64,000 nucleotides of DNA, taken from positions 695,330 to 759,329 of the forward strand of contig NW_020312775.1 in the NCBI RefSeq assembly GCF_003265705.1. Reading direction: 5' to 3'. The notes below the pieces were generated by a model. That model did no database searches, had not been told where the DNA came from, and saw only the letters and a list, made by a program, of their open reading frames with translations. Of the stretch, positions 23,400 to 36,357 are shown in pieces. Both the position numbers and the translations under genes were made by a program. Position 1 is the stretch's first letter. Every line of letters begins with the position of its first letter. Source of the stretch: Callorhinus ursinus (Eukaryota; Chordata; Mammalia; Carnivora; Otariidae).

Positions 23400-25689
23400 C
23401 ACTTCAGAACTCTGAACTCTGTACTAAAAATTAATTAATTAAATGAAAACATAAAAATAAGAAAAATAAAAAGATGGAAACCACTTCCAGGACTAAAAGC
23501 TCTATATTTCAACTGCAATACTATCAGATGCCCACTAGTTTCAAATGGATTATTTATATACCTAAGGATCTCAAGCAAGTGTGGGATAAGTATGGGATGA
23601 ATAAGGCACTCACCGTGTGCACAGAATTTAAGGGGTTACAAAATGAAAACCTCCATAATCTAGATAATTCCGCATTTGTCAACTAAAATTAATGCAAAAA
23701 TCCATGATGAACAGAGTATCAAAATTTTAAATAAGGACAAGATGAACAAAAGTGCCATATTGAGCCATACTGGAGCTTGAGGCAAAAGGAAAAATGTGGG
23801 CCCCATATACATGTTTTCATGTATTCCTGAATGGTTAATTTTTTTCCAGAACATGAAAGCAGTCGAAAAATTGCAAAGTAGATACATTAAAACTCATAGC
23901 ATTAAGGCTAAATATTTTACTCATGCCAACACCAGAATTTATTAAAGTTTACTTTCCTGGCTTTAATGAAAGCAAATTCATCAATAATATTTTGTTAAAA
24001 CCAGTAATATTTTCATTAAGTACTTTCTTGGGCCTAATAAGAATATGTAGAATTTGGGGGAAGTGCTAGTGATCTGGTGCAACTGAAATGCAAGGTAGAT
24101 ACTGGAGAATCTCGAGATAAGAATCACGAGGTAGACATGGACTATTTATGCTATGCTAAGGAGTTTGCATTTCATTTTGAAGTTGATGGGGGAACATCTA
24201 AAGTATTTTAAGCACGTGTTTCAGGCAGATTACAATCACAACAGGGCCAAGGACTGAAGGACAAGACTAGAGGTGGAGACTGGATAGATTTTTAAGGTAG
24301 AAAGGTAATTACGAGGTAGATAGGCTGGGTTTTGATGACTCAGAGAAGAGGGAAAAAATGAGGATGACCAACCATTCAAGATTCACCCATTTACAACCTA
24401 TTCTGTATCCATATTATATTATACATTCATTCTTGAAATGTGTGAAAGGAGATAAATCACTCTCTCCTTTCTAAAAGGCATGCCAAACAGCTTTTACTTC
24501 TGTAACAGAGCTCACCAAAAAACTGGAGAACCATTCATCTGATCAATTTTCTCATATTAAAAATGACCCATCCATAATATACACACATATGTGAGAGGTA
24601 TCCTCCCCACCTTCACTACAGTCCTTGGCAAGAAACCGGCAAGAAGTCTGGTATTCTGCCAAATGTACCAAGACTTGGATAAAAAGATTAATAAAAGAGG
24701 CAACAGACCTCAGGTAACTGGTAGGTTGACAGTTTCGTTTCCTTTTTTAGGCAAGCAAAAAATATTTTAAAATGGAATAGGGCAGAAAAAAGTCCATTTA
24801 CATTCTTCTGTGAAAGGGGGATGGCCTCCTCAATAACGGAGTAACGTCTAAGCCAGTGCTGCCTGCCATCCTAAGGTTATTTTCCTTTAAAAATAATCTT
24901 TCATGATGGTGAAAATAACCTGCAAGTCTGTCCATACTGTAAAACATGGAGAAATACAGAATAAAGTATAGCATCCTTTCAAATGTATAGCTGAGTTTGC
25001 AAGTACGTAAAGGAAATCATTAAGGGTCCAAACACAAAGTGGGAAACCCCAAACCAGAGCATTTAGCAGGAGTTGAAGCTTTAGCTGCTTTAATGGTGGG
25101 ATGCAGGTGGCTTAGGTTTTGAAGACTATGCAGAGGCAGTAAACAGAGCCTTGGGCCTACGACAGGGAGTTGGAACTAAGACATCTGTAGAAAGGTGAAA
25201 CTTTCAAGGATTGCCCCTACGATAAGGGTGAACCAGACAAAAATCCACTCACTAGCATAGGGAAGACAGCCTGGTATCTGGGAAGGCAGAAAAAAGGTCT
25301 CCCTATGAGGATTTGTAATCTCAAACCTGCTTTCACATGGGTTTGGAATTTAAAACATATCCTGCAAGGTCCAAGAATGCTCCAGGTCAAAATATTAGTA
25401 GACAGTGGTTCCTAGCTGTTGATATCCCTTGAACTACCTGGCAGAAGCAACATAAAACAGCTTTAGGGGAACGAATCTTCCACAAGATCCCCACAGGTAA
25501 AGCCACACTGAACACAATTTATAATAAGAATATTACAAAACACATGAAGCAATACCCCATCAGCAGCCAATGCCTGAAGACACAACAGCAGGATTAGACT
25601 CCAAATCTTCAGATAACTCTTCAGTGTTAGAATCATCTAACACTAGAATTCTGTGTAAAATGATTACAGACATAACTGAAAACATGAGA
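23400..25689. other. Intergenic, no gene seen
   Basis: AT-rich. Around 24160-24370 there is text like the L2-type repeat (tttcattttgaagttgatgg; gacaagactagaggtggaga). Nothing coding. Confidence 0.5.
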
Positions 25690-25885
25690 GGGGCACCTGG
25701 GTGGCTCAGTCGGTTAGCGGTTGCCTTCAGCTCAGGTCATGATCCCAGGGTCCTGGGATCGAGCCCCGCATCGGGCTCCCTGCTCAGCAGGAAGCCTGCT
25801 TCTCCCTCTGCCACTCCTCCTGCTTGTGTTCCCTCTCTCACTGTGTCTCTCTCTGTCAAATAAATAAATAAAATCTTTAAAAAAA
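25690..25885 (+). mobile_element. CAN SINE
   Basis: Complete head and tail; TSD gaaaacatgaga at 25678-25689 and 25886-25897. Confidence 0.97.
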
Positions 25886-25897
25886 GAAAACATGAGA

Positions 25898-26640
25898 AAA
25901 GGACACGATTTTTTTTTAAAAAAACAGACCAAATAATTTTTTTCATCAGCAGAAAGGATCTCATTTCAATCTACCTGCTGTTAAATCAACATTTGTTGAT
26001 TTCTGCTTTTTTCACTACCCCAAATTTTTAAGAAATAATTCTAGAAATGAAAAAAATAGTTTTAAAACTAAAACCTCAATGGACAAATTAAACCACAGAT
26101 TGAGCACAGCTAGAGAGAAAAAGTGGAAAACTGGAATATAGATATACAGAAAACAGCACAGAGAGATAAAGAAATAAAAATATGAAAGAGAGGTGAAGAC
26201 ACATAGAGGACAAATGGGGGAAAAAAGTAATATTCAAAGAAGTAATGACTGGGGATGTTCCAGAACTGATGAATTAAAGATGTGAATTCTCAGATCCAGG
26301 AAGTCTGAGTCCTGAGCAAGATAAATACTACTAAATTCACATTTAGACCATTTTGGCAAATCTTCAGAACACCGAAACAAATGACCATAATGATAATACT
26401 TTCCATTTTTTATGTGCCAGGACTGTTCTAAATGCTTTAATATGTTGGCATATTTTCTTCTAGCCTTTTATCCATATAAATATATGAATATACATATATA
26501 TAAATTTCAAAGAAAAATTAGAATAATACTATATAAAGTCTTGTATTCTACTTTTTTTTACTCAATATTTTTCCATAGTCATTGTCCCGTGTCAGTAAAG
26601 CAGCAGGTGCTGCAACAGCACAAATAGCAGCTGACATTTT
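25898..26640. other. Intergenic, no gene seen
   Basis: AT-rich with weak L1-like text (aaattaaaccacagattgag); no frame of interest. Confidence 0.5.
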
Positions 26641-27010
26641 AGAGTTTGGTCATGAAGATGGGTTTTGAAGTCCAAATTTCTGTGTTTGAAGCCCAGCTCC
26701 CACTTACTAGCCATGTGAATATGTGAACTTGGGTAAGCGACTCGTCCTCTCTCTGATCCCATTTTCTCATCTGTAAAAACCTACATCCTAGAGTTATTGT
26801 GAGTTACTATTTACTGAGCTACCTGCCAGGCACTGTGCTAAACACATGAATAAACTTGCTGAACCTTCATGAAACCGCATGGCCTGAAACTCTTATTGCC
26901 CCTATATTACAGGTAAGTGGGGCTTAGAAAGACTATGAAGTGATTTGCCCCAAATCACTCAGCCAATGATGGTGCTTCAACTTGAATTCAGATCTGTCTT
27001 GAATCCAGAT
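26640..27010. mobile_element. Two MIR copies in opposite orientation
   Basis: Forward MIR at about 26640-26800 (cttgggtaagcgactcgtcc; cccattttctcatctgtaaa), then a reverse MIR at about 26800-27010 (tgccaggcactgtgctaaac; aaatcactcagccaatgatg). Confidence 0.75.
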
Positions 27011-27032
27011 CCGTTTTCAAAACCTATGCTCA

Positions 27033-27186
27033 GGGTGCCTGGGTGGCTCAGTCAGTTAAGCATCTGCCCTCCACGCAGGTCATGATTCCGGAGACCCGCT
27101 CAGCGGGGAGCCTGCTTCTCTCTCTGCCCCTCACGCCGCTTGTGCTCGCGCGCTCTCTCAAATAAATAAATAAAATATAAAAAAAA
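27033..27186 (+). mobile_element. CAN SINE with internal deletion
   Basis: Loses about 40 bp between the tRNA-like part and cagcggggagcctgcttctc. TSD near aaacctatgctca / aaacttatgctct. Confidence 0.93.
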
Positions 27187-27724
27187 AAAACTTATGCTCT
27201 TGATCATTATGCCTCACTCTTCTTCGATATATTTGAATGGCTTCAGAGTATGTACAGATCATAAAGCTCACCACCATATTCCCCAATGTTGCATATTTAG
27301 ATCCTGGTTTCCACTTACTTCCTATGACAAATAACCCAGTGAAGACTATATTCGCCATAAAACACTGTGTGCAAGTTAGATAAACCCTTTAAGGAAGTTA
27401 CTCTGAAGTGGACTTACTAAGTCAAAAAGTATGAACATCTTAAAGCTCTTATATGCTGGCAAGCTCCTTTCCAGAAAGGTCAAAATCATTTACGTACCAT
27501 TGGTACTGTATGAGAGTAAGGTTGAACATTTCTTTTCACATACTGACCACCTATTGATATGCTTTTGCTCTTGCTTCTTTAAAGATGTTCATTTTTCTAA
27601 TTTGTTTGCATGTTATATATATGTTATATGTGTATACATGTTACATATACTATATTGTCATATATTAACTTTCATATATAGTTATATATTATATATTGGT
27701 CAGTGTTATCATACACACCCTCAC

Positions 27725-27725
<1 letters not shown>

Positions 27726-27764
<39 letters not shown>
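27726..27764. repeat. TA microsatellite
   Basis: Pure (TA)n of about 19 units. Confidence 0.95.
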
Positions 27765-27768
<4 letters not shown>

Positions 27769-28139
27769 CATTCCCATGTACTTTGTTATTGAAGTATACT
27801 TGATACACAATGTTACATTAGTTTCAGGTGTACAACGTAGTGATTCAACTTCTCTATACATTATGCTATGTTCATCACAAGTGTAGCTACCATGTGTCAC
27901 CATACAACGCTATTACAATACCATTGGTTATATTCCCTATGCTGTCTCTTTTATCCCCATGACTTATTCATTCCATAACTGGAAGCCTGTACCTCCCTCT
28001 CCCTTTCACCCATTTTGTCCATCCTCCCCACCCCTGCGCCTCTGGCAACCATCAGCTTGTTCTCTGTATTTATATCATATGTATAGTTTAACAATCTTTT
28101 TTTATTTTAGAATAGCTTTAGAGTTCCAGAAGTTGTGAA

Positions 28140-28262
28140 TGGGACACCTGGCTGGCTCACTCAGTTGGTGGAGTATCTGACTCTTGATCTCGGGGTCGTG
28201 ACTTTGAGCCCCATGCTGGGTGTAGAGATTACTTAAAAGAAAATCTTAAAAAAAAAAAAAAG
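28140..28262 (+). mobile_element. Older short CAN SINE
   Basis: Old type: ctgactcttgatctcggggt, then agagattactt and an A-rich tail with AAAG units. Confidence 0.9.
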
Positions 28263-28910
28263 AAAGAAAGAAAAATGGTGACAACTGTACCAAGAAGTTT
28301 CAAATACCCCACACTCAGTTTCCCCTGCTGTCAACAGCTTACATTAGTATGGTACATTTGTCACAATTAATGAATCAATATTGATACATTATTATTAACT
28401 GATGTCCATACTTTATTCATATTTCCTTATTTTTCACCTATTGTCCTTTTTTGGTTCCAAATCTCATCCAAGATATCACAATACATTTAGTTGTCATGAG
28501 TCCTTAGGCTCCTTTGGCTGTGGCTGTTTTTTTCTACCACATATTTTTGCAAATCTTATACTTCCAATTTATAATCTGCTTTTCTCATTTATGTGTGCTG
28601 TTTTCTAATGTGTATAAAAAATTAAATTCTATATATAGTATATATATATTAAATTCAATTATATCAACATTTTCTTCTGTGATATCTTTTGCTGTCTTTA
28701 TACTTAGAAAGTTTTTCCTTATACCCAAATGAGGGAAATGTTTACCTATATAATTTCTTATTGTTTCATGGTTTCACTTTTCATATTTATATCTAATTCA
28801 CCAATCCATATGGAGTTTATTTTGGTATGTGGTATGAAGTAGGGCCCTAATTTATTTTTTTCCAAATAGTTGCCATTTCTCTGAAACCCTCTTTTACAAA
28901 ATCCTTCTTT

Positions 28911-29087
28911 TATTTAAGATTTTATTTATTTATTTGAGAGAGAGCATGCACAAGCAGGGGGTGGGGAAAGGAAGAGGCAGGTTCCCTGTGGAGCAGGGAG
29001 CCCAATGCAGGGCTCGATCCCAGGACCCCGGGATCATGACCTGAGCTGAAGACAGACGCTTAACCGACTGAGCCACACAGGCGCCCC
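28911..29087 (-). mobile_element. CAN SINE
   Basis: Reverse orientation ending gccacacaggcgcccc; TSD aaaatccttc.ttt at 28898-28910 and 29088-29100. Confidence 0.96.
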
Positions 29088-29170
29088 AAAATCCTTCCTT
29101 TTCCCACTGATTTGTGATTCCCTCTTACCTATTAAGGTTTGTTTCTGGGCTTTCCATTCTTTTCCACTGT

Positions 29171-29283
29171 TAGGATGACCAACGATTCTAGTTTGTTCAG
29201 AACTGTCTCAGTTTGGGCACTGAAAGTTTTGTGTCCTGGGCAACCCATCACTCCCAGGCAAACTGGGATGTTTGGTCATCCTA
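29171..29283. mobile_element. Small palindromic (MITE-like) DNA element
   Basis: 113 bp with terminal inverted repeats: taggatgaccaa at the left and ttggtcatccta at the right. Internal text is partly self-complementary (cccaggca / gcctggg type). No coding capacity; family not identified. Confidence 0.6.
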
Positions 29284-29644
29284 TCCACTGCCTATTCTTG
29301 TGCCGTTGCCATACTATCTTATTTATTGTTAACTTTAGAATACATCTTACTATCTAGTAGAGCAAGTACCCCTCACTGTTCTCTCCAAAAATTGGCTGTT
29401 TCTTCTCCTAGATGAAATTCAGAATATTTTACCTAATTCCAAAATAAAAATCCTATTGGGCTTGCATTACAATTGCAAATAATTTGAGAACAGATATTTT
29501 TGCAATACTGAGTCTTCCCCTCACGAAACATGGCATACTTCTTTCAAGTCTTCTTTTATGTTTCTCGTTAAAGATTCAAAGTTCTTTCCATATAGGCCCT
29601 TACATGTATTTTTATTCCTAAGCAATATAAAATTTTACACTGCT

Positions 29645-29865
29645 GGGTGCCTGGGTGGCTCAGTTGGTTAAGCGTCTGCCTTTGGATCAGGTCATGATCC
29701 CGGAGTCCCAGGATCAAGCCCTGGATGGAGGCCTGCATCGAGCTCCCTGCTCAGCAGGGAGTCTGCTTCTCGCTCTGCCCCTCACCCTGCTCATGCTCTC
29801 TCGCTCACTAGCTCTTTCTCTCAAATAAATAAATAAAATCTTTAAACAAAGAAAAATGTTTAAAG
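29645..29865 (+). mobile_element. CAN SINE
   Basis: TSD ttttacactgct at 29633-29644 and 29866-29877. Confidence 0.97.
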
Positions 29866-30004
29866 TTTTACACTGCTATAGGACATGGGATCTTTTTCCC
29901 CCATTATATTTTCTAAATAATTAAAAAATATTTTCACATATATCTACACAATTTTACCTAAATGCATAAATGTGAATACATGGATGCTTTATTTATTAAC
30001 CACA

Positions 30005-30064
30005 GTCTTTTTTTTTTTTATTTTCTTCTCTCTCTTTCTTTTCTTTTTCCTTTTTTTTTTTTTT
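30005..30064. repeat. Polypyrimidine low-complexity tract
   Basis: About 60 bases of T with C interspersions. Confidence 0.9.
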
Positions 30065-30359
30065 GGCTTGGCTTGGCTACCCCAACTCTTCTTCATTTCT
30101 ACCCTTGTCACACATATTAACAACTTAATATATATCTTTCTACTTCCCCCATACTTAGATAAGGATAGATAGAAAGATAGATAGATATGATTTTGATCAT
30201 AGATTGTTTTAAAAAATGGGATCATATTATATGCATCTTTAACATTTTTGATATTGCCAGATTGCTTACCATGACTATGATACTAAATATTTCTACCATC
30301 AATGTGTAAGAATACTTATATGGAAAAAAATACTCTTCTTCCTGTGTTTCTCCTTTACT

Positions 30360-31240
30360 CTCACACTACTACCGCACAATACTTCTGACACCAGATGTGT
30401 GGGTTTTCCACACATCAGGCAATTCTCTGACACCAGGTGGGTGTCTTACAATTCAATTCGGTTCCAACACTACCTAGAGTTGGCATCAGATCCCACAAGT
30501 TAAGGGCTCCCACTCCCACAAGACTGCCCCACTTCAGACACCAGTTCAAAGTCCCAGGTTGTCACCTGAACTTCTGACTGACCAGCTATAAATTGGGGTT
30601 CCCATGACACCTTCCTTTGGTTTGATAATTTGCTAGAATGGCTCATGGAACTCAGGGAAACAATTAGGTTTAACGGTTTATTATAAAGGTTATAATAAAC
30701 GCTATGACTGAGCAGCTAGATGAAGAGAAACATAGAGCAAGGTCTGAAGGGTCCTGAACACAGGAGCTTTCGTCCCTGTTGAGTTGGGATGTGCCACTCC
30801 CTCCTAGGTATGTAAATGTGTTAAACTCAGAAGCTCTTTAAGCCCTATATGTTTGGGATTTTTATGGAGGCTTCATTACATAGGATGATGGTTTGTTGAT
30901 TCCGTTTCCAGCCTCTTTCCCCTTCTTGGAGGATGGGGGGCTGGGACGAAAGTTCTAAGCTTGTAATCATGGCCCAGTTTTTCTGATGGCTAGCTCCAAT
31001 CATGAAGGCATTCAGGAGTCCACTAAGTGTTGCCTTGTTAGAATAAAAGACAGCCTTATCACCCAGGAAATTAAAAGGGATTTAGGAGCTCTGTGTCAGG
31101 AACTGGGGTTAAAAACCAAATATTAGGGGAAAAAATCCTACTGATGCTCTTATCACTTAGAAAATTACAAGGGTTTTAGAAGCTTTATGCCAGGAACTGG
31201 GGACAGAGATCAACATATATGTTTTCTATTATTTCACAAT
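30360..31240. mobile_element. LTR-like ancient element
   Basis: About 0.9 kb with the look of a long terminal repeat of an old endogenous retrovirus (ctcatggaactcagggaaac; tttatggaggcttcattaca; aggaactgggg near the end). No internal retroviral genes follow, so probably a solo LTR. Family not assigned. Its last part is present twice (31055-31125 and 31149-31218). Confidence 0.6.
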
Positions 31241-31294
31241 ACCCTTTCCCCATATAGCCAGTTTAAACCACCCAAAATTCCAACATAGGAGATT

Positions 31295-31660
31295 TTCTGG
31301 GTAAAATATGGTACACTGGAACAACAGAAGACCATACAGCTGTAAAAATAAATAAGAAAGGTTTCTATATGCTGCTATGGCATGATCTCCAGTATATTCC
31401 GTTAAGTGAAAAAGCAGAGTGCAGAGCAGTATTACAGTATGCTAATTTTTATGAACTAAAGGGGGGATATAAGAACATATATAGCTATTTATGTTTTTGA
31501 AAATAAACAATGTAAGTATAAACTAAGAGCTAATAAAAATAGTTACCTCTAAGAAGAAGGAACAGGCTGTCAGACTTCTCTGAATGTGTCTTTCATAGTT
31601 TTGACTTTGGAATCATGTAAATTTTTTTCATAATTATAACAAAACTTAAACCAAAAGCCC
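31295..31660 (+). mobile_element. Ancient L1 3' end fragment
   Basis: Typical old L1 tail phrases (gtaaaaataaataagaaagg; tctaagaagaaggaacaggc). Confidence 0.7.
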
Positions 31661-32279
31661 ATAAAAGTTGAAAACACAACAAAACAAAACAAAAATACAA
31701 CAAACGACTCTAAATATATACTAGCTGTTGGCAGAACTACACAGAGAAGTCCAGTTTTCTTTAAAGCACAGCAATTTGACTAAACTGATGGGCTATACTC
31801 CAAAGGCAAAAATAATCACACGGAAATATTAAATTAATTCAATAATCATATTTGTTAGCAATAATACTGGAATTGATATTTTAAAACTATTAGATATTTG
31901 GTAGAATAAAGTAAATAAATAATTATGTTAATGTCACTAGCAACCGAGATTTCAGCATAAGAGAAAAGAGATAAAATTATAAAATAAAAAAAGTTGAGTA
32001 CAAATTCTATGATCTTAATTTTGAACTGGAAACACCAGAATGAACTAATTTACTTTTCTTTTTTGAAAAAAATATACTTCTAATATTTATATAGTTGAAT
32101 AGGTCTAGCTCTTCTTTTAGATAGCTTATGGATATACAGTCATTATTAGAAAGATTTCTTCTGCCGCTGCCCTGTACCCCCAATCTGCCAGACTCTCCAT
32201 GTGTACCATTTTACTTTTATATTAAGTATTAAGACATCTGGAATTTATTTTTGAAATTGTGTAAGAATCCATTTTTATT
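31661..32279. other. Intergenic, nothing recognised
   Basis: A/T-rich sequence between two ancient L1 fragments. Confidence 0.5.
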
Positions 32280-33017
32280 TTCTTCCAAATGGATAGCCAA
32301 TTGTGCCAGTTTCAATTATTAAATAATCTACCCTTTTCCCACTGAACTATTGACTTGGTCATACATTAACTTTTCACATACCCTGGAGTCTCATTCTGGA
32401 TTTGTTATTCTGTTACATTGACCTGGCTAATCTTGTATTACTATTATGCTGATTGGATCACATTGGCTTAATAGCGTTTCCTAATACCTAGGAAGGCAAA
32501 CCCTCCCTCGGTGTTCTTATTTTTTAGACTTTTCTTGGCTACTCATTATATCCAATTCCCTCTAAAAAAAATCTCATTGGGATTCTAATCTGAATTGCAT
32601 TACATTCATATATTAATTCCAGAAGAATCAACATTTTTATGACATTAAGTCTCCCCATCTGAAAACACTGCATGTGGCTTTTCATGAGTTCATGAGATTG
32701 TTTCATATTCATAAAATATTTATAATGAGATTTTATAGTTTTTTTCAAATAAGTCCTGCGTGTTTATGTTTAAGTGTATTCCAAAATATTTTAAGTTCTT
32801 TAAAAATTTTTTACCATCTGTATTGAGGCATACTTGACAAATGAAATTTGTATATATTTAAGGTGTACAAGATGATGTTTTGATATATGTATACATTGTG
32901 AGATTATTGCCACAATCAAGTTAATTGACATATATGTTACTTCACATAGTTATGTTTTGTGTGTGTATGTGTGTTTGTGTGGTGAGAACATTTAAGATTA
33001 AATCTCTTAGTAAATTT
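32280..33017 (-). mobile_element. Ancient L1 fragments (left of young L1)
   Basis: Antisense ORF2-type sequence followed by older L1-like sequence (gtattgaggcatacttgaca). The latter continues at 39064-39340 beyond the inserted L1. Confidence 0.7.
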
Positions 33018-33283
33018 TGGACAGAACAAACCACAAATAAAGGAAGAGAAGAGACCACAGTGAAGAAGGAGCAGGAGACATAATTGGCTTTTCTAACACA
33101 GAGAAGAAGGCAGAGACTTAGACAAAATGCCAGGACAGAGGAATTTATCCCAAATGAAAGAACAAGATAAGGCCACAGCCAGACATGTGGGTGGAACAGA
33201 TATAAGTAACATGCCTGATGGGGAATTAAAAACAATAATCATAAGATACAGAGCTTGAGAAAGGAATAGAAGACATCAGTGAG

Positions 33284-33633
33284 TGCTGTGAATTGTGCAA
33301 GACTGTTGAATCACAGATCTGTACTTCTGAAACAAATAATGCAACATATTTTAAGAAAAAAGAAAAAGAAGAAGATAACAGGAGAGGAAGAAAAGGGGAG
33401 TATGTCAGAGGGGTAGACGAACCATGAGAGATGATGGACTCTGAAAAACAAACTGAGGGTTCTAGAGGGGAGGGGGGTAGGGGGATGGGTTAGCCTGGTG
33501 ATGGGTATTGAGGAGGGCATGTTCTGCATGGAGCACTGGGTGTTATGAACAAACAATGAATCATGGAACACTGCATCAAAAACTAATGATGTAATATATG
33601 GTGATTAACATAACAATAAAAAATTAAAAAAAA
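33284..33633 (+). mobile_element. 5'-truncated L1 tail (350 bp) inside L1
   Basis: L1 3' UTR fragment ending aacataacaataaaaaatt, with TSD agaagacatcagtgag at 33268-33283 and 33634-33649. Interrupts the host L1 ORF1 region. Confidence 0.95.
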
Positions 33634-35202
33634 AGAAGACATCAGTGAGACCCATACCACAGACATAAAAGAATTAAAAAAGAATCAGAGATGAAGAGTG
33701 CAATAAATAAGATTGGAAATGGGCTTGATGGAATGAACAGCAGATTGAAAGAGGCAGAGGAACGAATTAGTGACCTAGAAGATGAAATAATAGAAAATAA
33801 TGAAGCTGAACAGAAGACAGAAAGAATTATGCAACATGAGAATAAGGCTAAGGGATCTCAGTGACACCATCAAACGTAATAGCATTTGTATTATAGGAGT
33901 CCCAGAAGAAGAAGAAGAGAGAAGAGGCAGCAGAAAAATTATTTGAAGAAATAATAGGTGAAACTTTCCTAATCTGGGGAAGGAAACAGGCATCTAGACC
34001 CAGGAGGCAAAGAGAATCCCCATCAAAATCAACAAAAGCAGGGCAACACCAAGACACACTGTAGTTAAATTTGCAAAATATAGCAATAAAGAAAAAATCT
34101 TAAAAGCAGCAAGTCAAAAGTAGTCCTTAACATACAAGGGAAGACCCATAAGGCTAGCTGGCAATTTATCAACAGAAAATTGGCAAGCCAGAAGTGAATG
34201 GCATGATATATTCAAAGTGCTGAATGGGAAAAATCTGCAGCCAAGAATAAGCTACCCATCAGGTTATCATTCAGAATACAAGAAGAGATAGAGTTTCCCA
34301 GACAAACAAAAACTAAAGGAATTTGTGACCACTAAACTAGCCCTGCAAGAAATATTAAAGGGGACTCTTTGACTCTTTGACCAAAAGTGACAAAGACAAG
34401 AAAGGTTCAGAGAAATCTCCAGAAACAATGACAAAACAAGTAATAAAATGGCACTAAATACGTATCTATCAATAATTACTCTATATGTAAATGGACTAAA
34501 TGCTCCAATGAAAGGACATAGGGTGTCAGAATGGATGAAAAGAGACCCATCTGTATGCTGCCTACAAGAGACTCATTTTAGACGTAAAGACACCTGCAGA
34601 CTGAAAGTGAGGGGTGGAGAGATTTATCATACAAATGGCTGCCAAAAGAAAGATGGAGTAGCAATACTTACATCGGACAAACTAGACTTTAAAACAGAGT
34701 GTAACAAGAGACAAGAAGGGCACTATATCATAATAAAGGGGACAATCCAACAAGAAGATATAGCAATTGTAAATATTTATGCACTCAACATGGGAGCAAC
34801 AAATACATAAAACAATAACAAACATAAAGGACCTAATTCATCCTAATACAATAATAATAGGGGATTTTAACACCCCACTTACATCAATAGAGAGATCATC
34901 TAAACAGAAAATCAAGAAGGAAACAATGGTTTTGAATGATACACTGGACCAGATGGACTTAACAGATATATTCAGAACATTCCATCCTAAAACAGCAGAA
35001 GACACCTTCTTTTCAAATGCATATGGGACATTCTCCAGAATACATCACATATTAGGTCACAAATCAGACCTCAACAAATACAAAAAAGAGTGAAATCATA
35101 CCATGCCCTTTTCTGACCACAATACAATGAAACTGGAAGTCAAACACAAGAAAGCATTTTGAAAGACCACTAATACATGGAGGTTAAACAACATGCTACT
35201 AA

Positions 35203-35272
35203 CATCAAAAACTAATGATGTAATGTATGGTGATTAACATAACAATAAAAAATTTAAAAAAACAAACAAAAA
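35203..35272 (+). mobile_element. Micro L1 tail (70 bp) inside L1
   Basis: Only the last bases of an L1 3' end (catcaaaaactaatgatgta ... aacaataaaaaa), with TSD aaacaacatgctactaa at 35186-35202 and 35273-35289. Confidence 0.94.
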
Positions 35273-36151
35273 AAACAACATGCTACTAAACAATGAATGG
35301 GTCAACCAGGAAATCAAAGAAGAAATTAAAAAATACATGGAAACAAATGAAAATGAAAACACAACAGTCGAAAACCTTTGGGATGCAGCAAATGTGGTCC
35401 TAAGAGGGAAGTATATAGCAATACAGGCCTAACTCAAGAAGCAAGAAAAATCTCAAATAACCTATCCTGACGCCTAAAGGAGCTAGAAAAAGAACAACAA
35501 ACAAAGCCTAAAGCCAGCAGAAGGAAGAAAATAATGATTAGAGCAGAAATAAATGATACAGAAGCTAAAAAACAAGAGAAGAGAACAATGAAACCAGGAG
35601 CCGGCTCTTTGGAAAAATTAATAAAATTGATAAACTCCTTGCCAGACTTATCAAAAAGAAGAGGGAAAGGACCCAAATAAATAAAATCACAAATGAGAGA
35701 GGAGAAATAACAACCAACACCATGGAAATACAAACAATTATAAGAGATTATTATGAAAAACTATATGCCAACCAATTGGACAACCTGGAAGAAATGGATA
35801 AATTCCTAGAAACATATAAACTACCAAAACTGAAACAGGAGAAAATATAAAATTTGAACAGACTGATAACCAGCAAAGAAACTGAATCAGTAATAAAAAA
35901 ACTCCCAACAAACAAAAGTCCAGGGCCAAAAAGGGCTTCAGAGGCAAATTCTACCATTTAAAGAAGGTAATACCTATTCTTCTCAAACTATTCCAAACAA
36001 TAGAAAAGGAAGGAAAACTTCCAAATTCATTCTATGAGGCCAGCGTTACCCTGATACCAAAACCAGATAAAGACTCCACTAAAAAAGAGAACTATAGGCC
36101 AATATCCTTGATGAATATGGATGCAAAAATTTTCAATAAAATACTAACAAA

Positions 36152-36357
36152 CTGAGGGGCTGTTGGGTGATTCAGTCAAGCATCTGCCTTCAGCTCGGGT
36201 CATGATCCCAGGGTCCTGGGACCAAAGCCCCGGGTGGGGCTCCCTGCTCGGCGGGGAGCCTGCTTCTCCCTCTCCCTCTGTCTGCCACTCCACCTGCTTG
36301 TGCTCTCTCTCTCTGCCAAATTAATAAACAAAATCTTTATAAACAAAATCTTTAAAA
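36152..36357 (+). mobile_element. CAN SINE inside L1
   Basis: Interrupts the ORF2-derived part of the L1 at 33018-39063. TSD aaaatactaacaaa at 36138-36151 and 36358-36371. Confidence 0.96.

Larger units (their letters stand above)
27400..29640. mobile_element. Mixed ancient L1-derived block
   Basis: Contains L1-type 3' sequence (27780-28130; 28265-28510) and antisense ORF2-type sequence (28700-28900; 29290-29640). It is broken by two SINEs, a TA microsatellite and a small palindromic element. Exact subfamilies and borders are not resolved by eye. Confidence 0.65.

Noticed and set aside
27431..27886. 151-residue open frame through a TA repeat
   Set aside because: Low-complexity translation of L1-derived and TA-repeat DNA.
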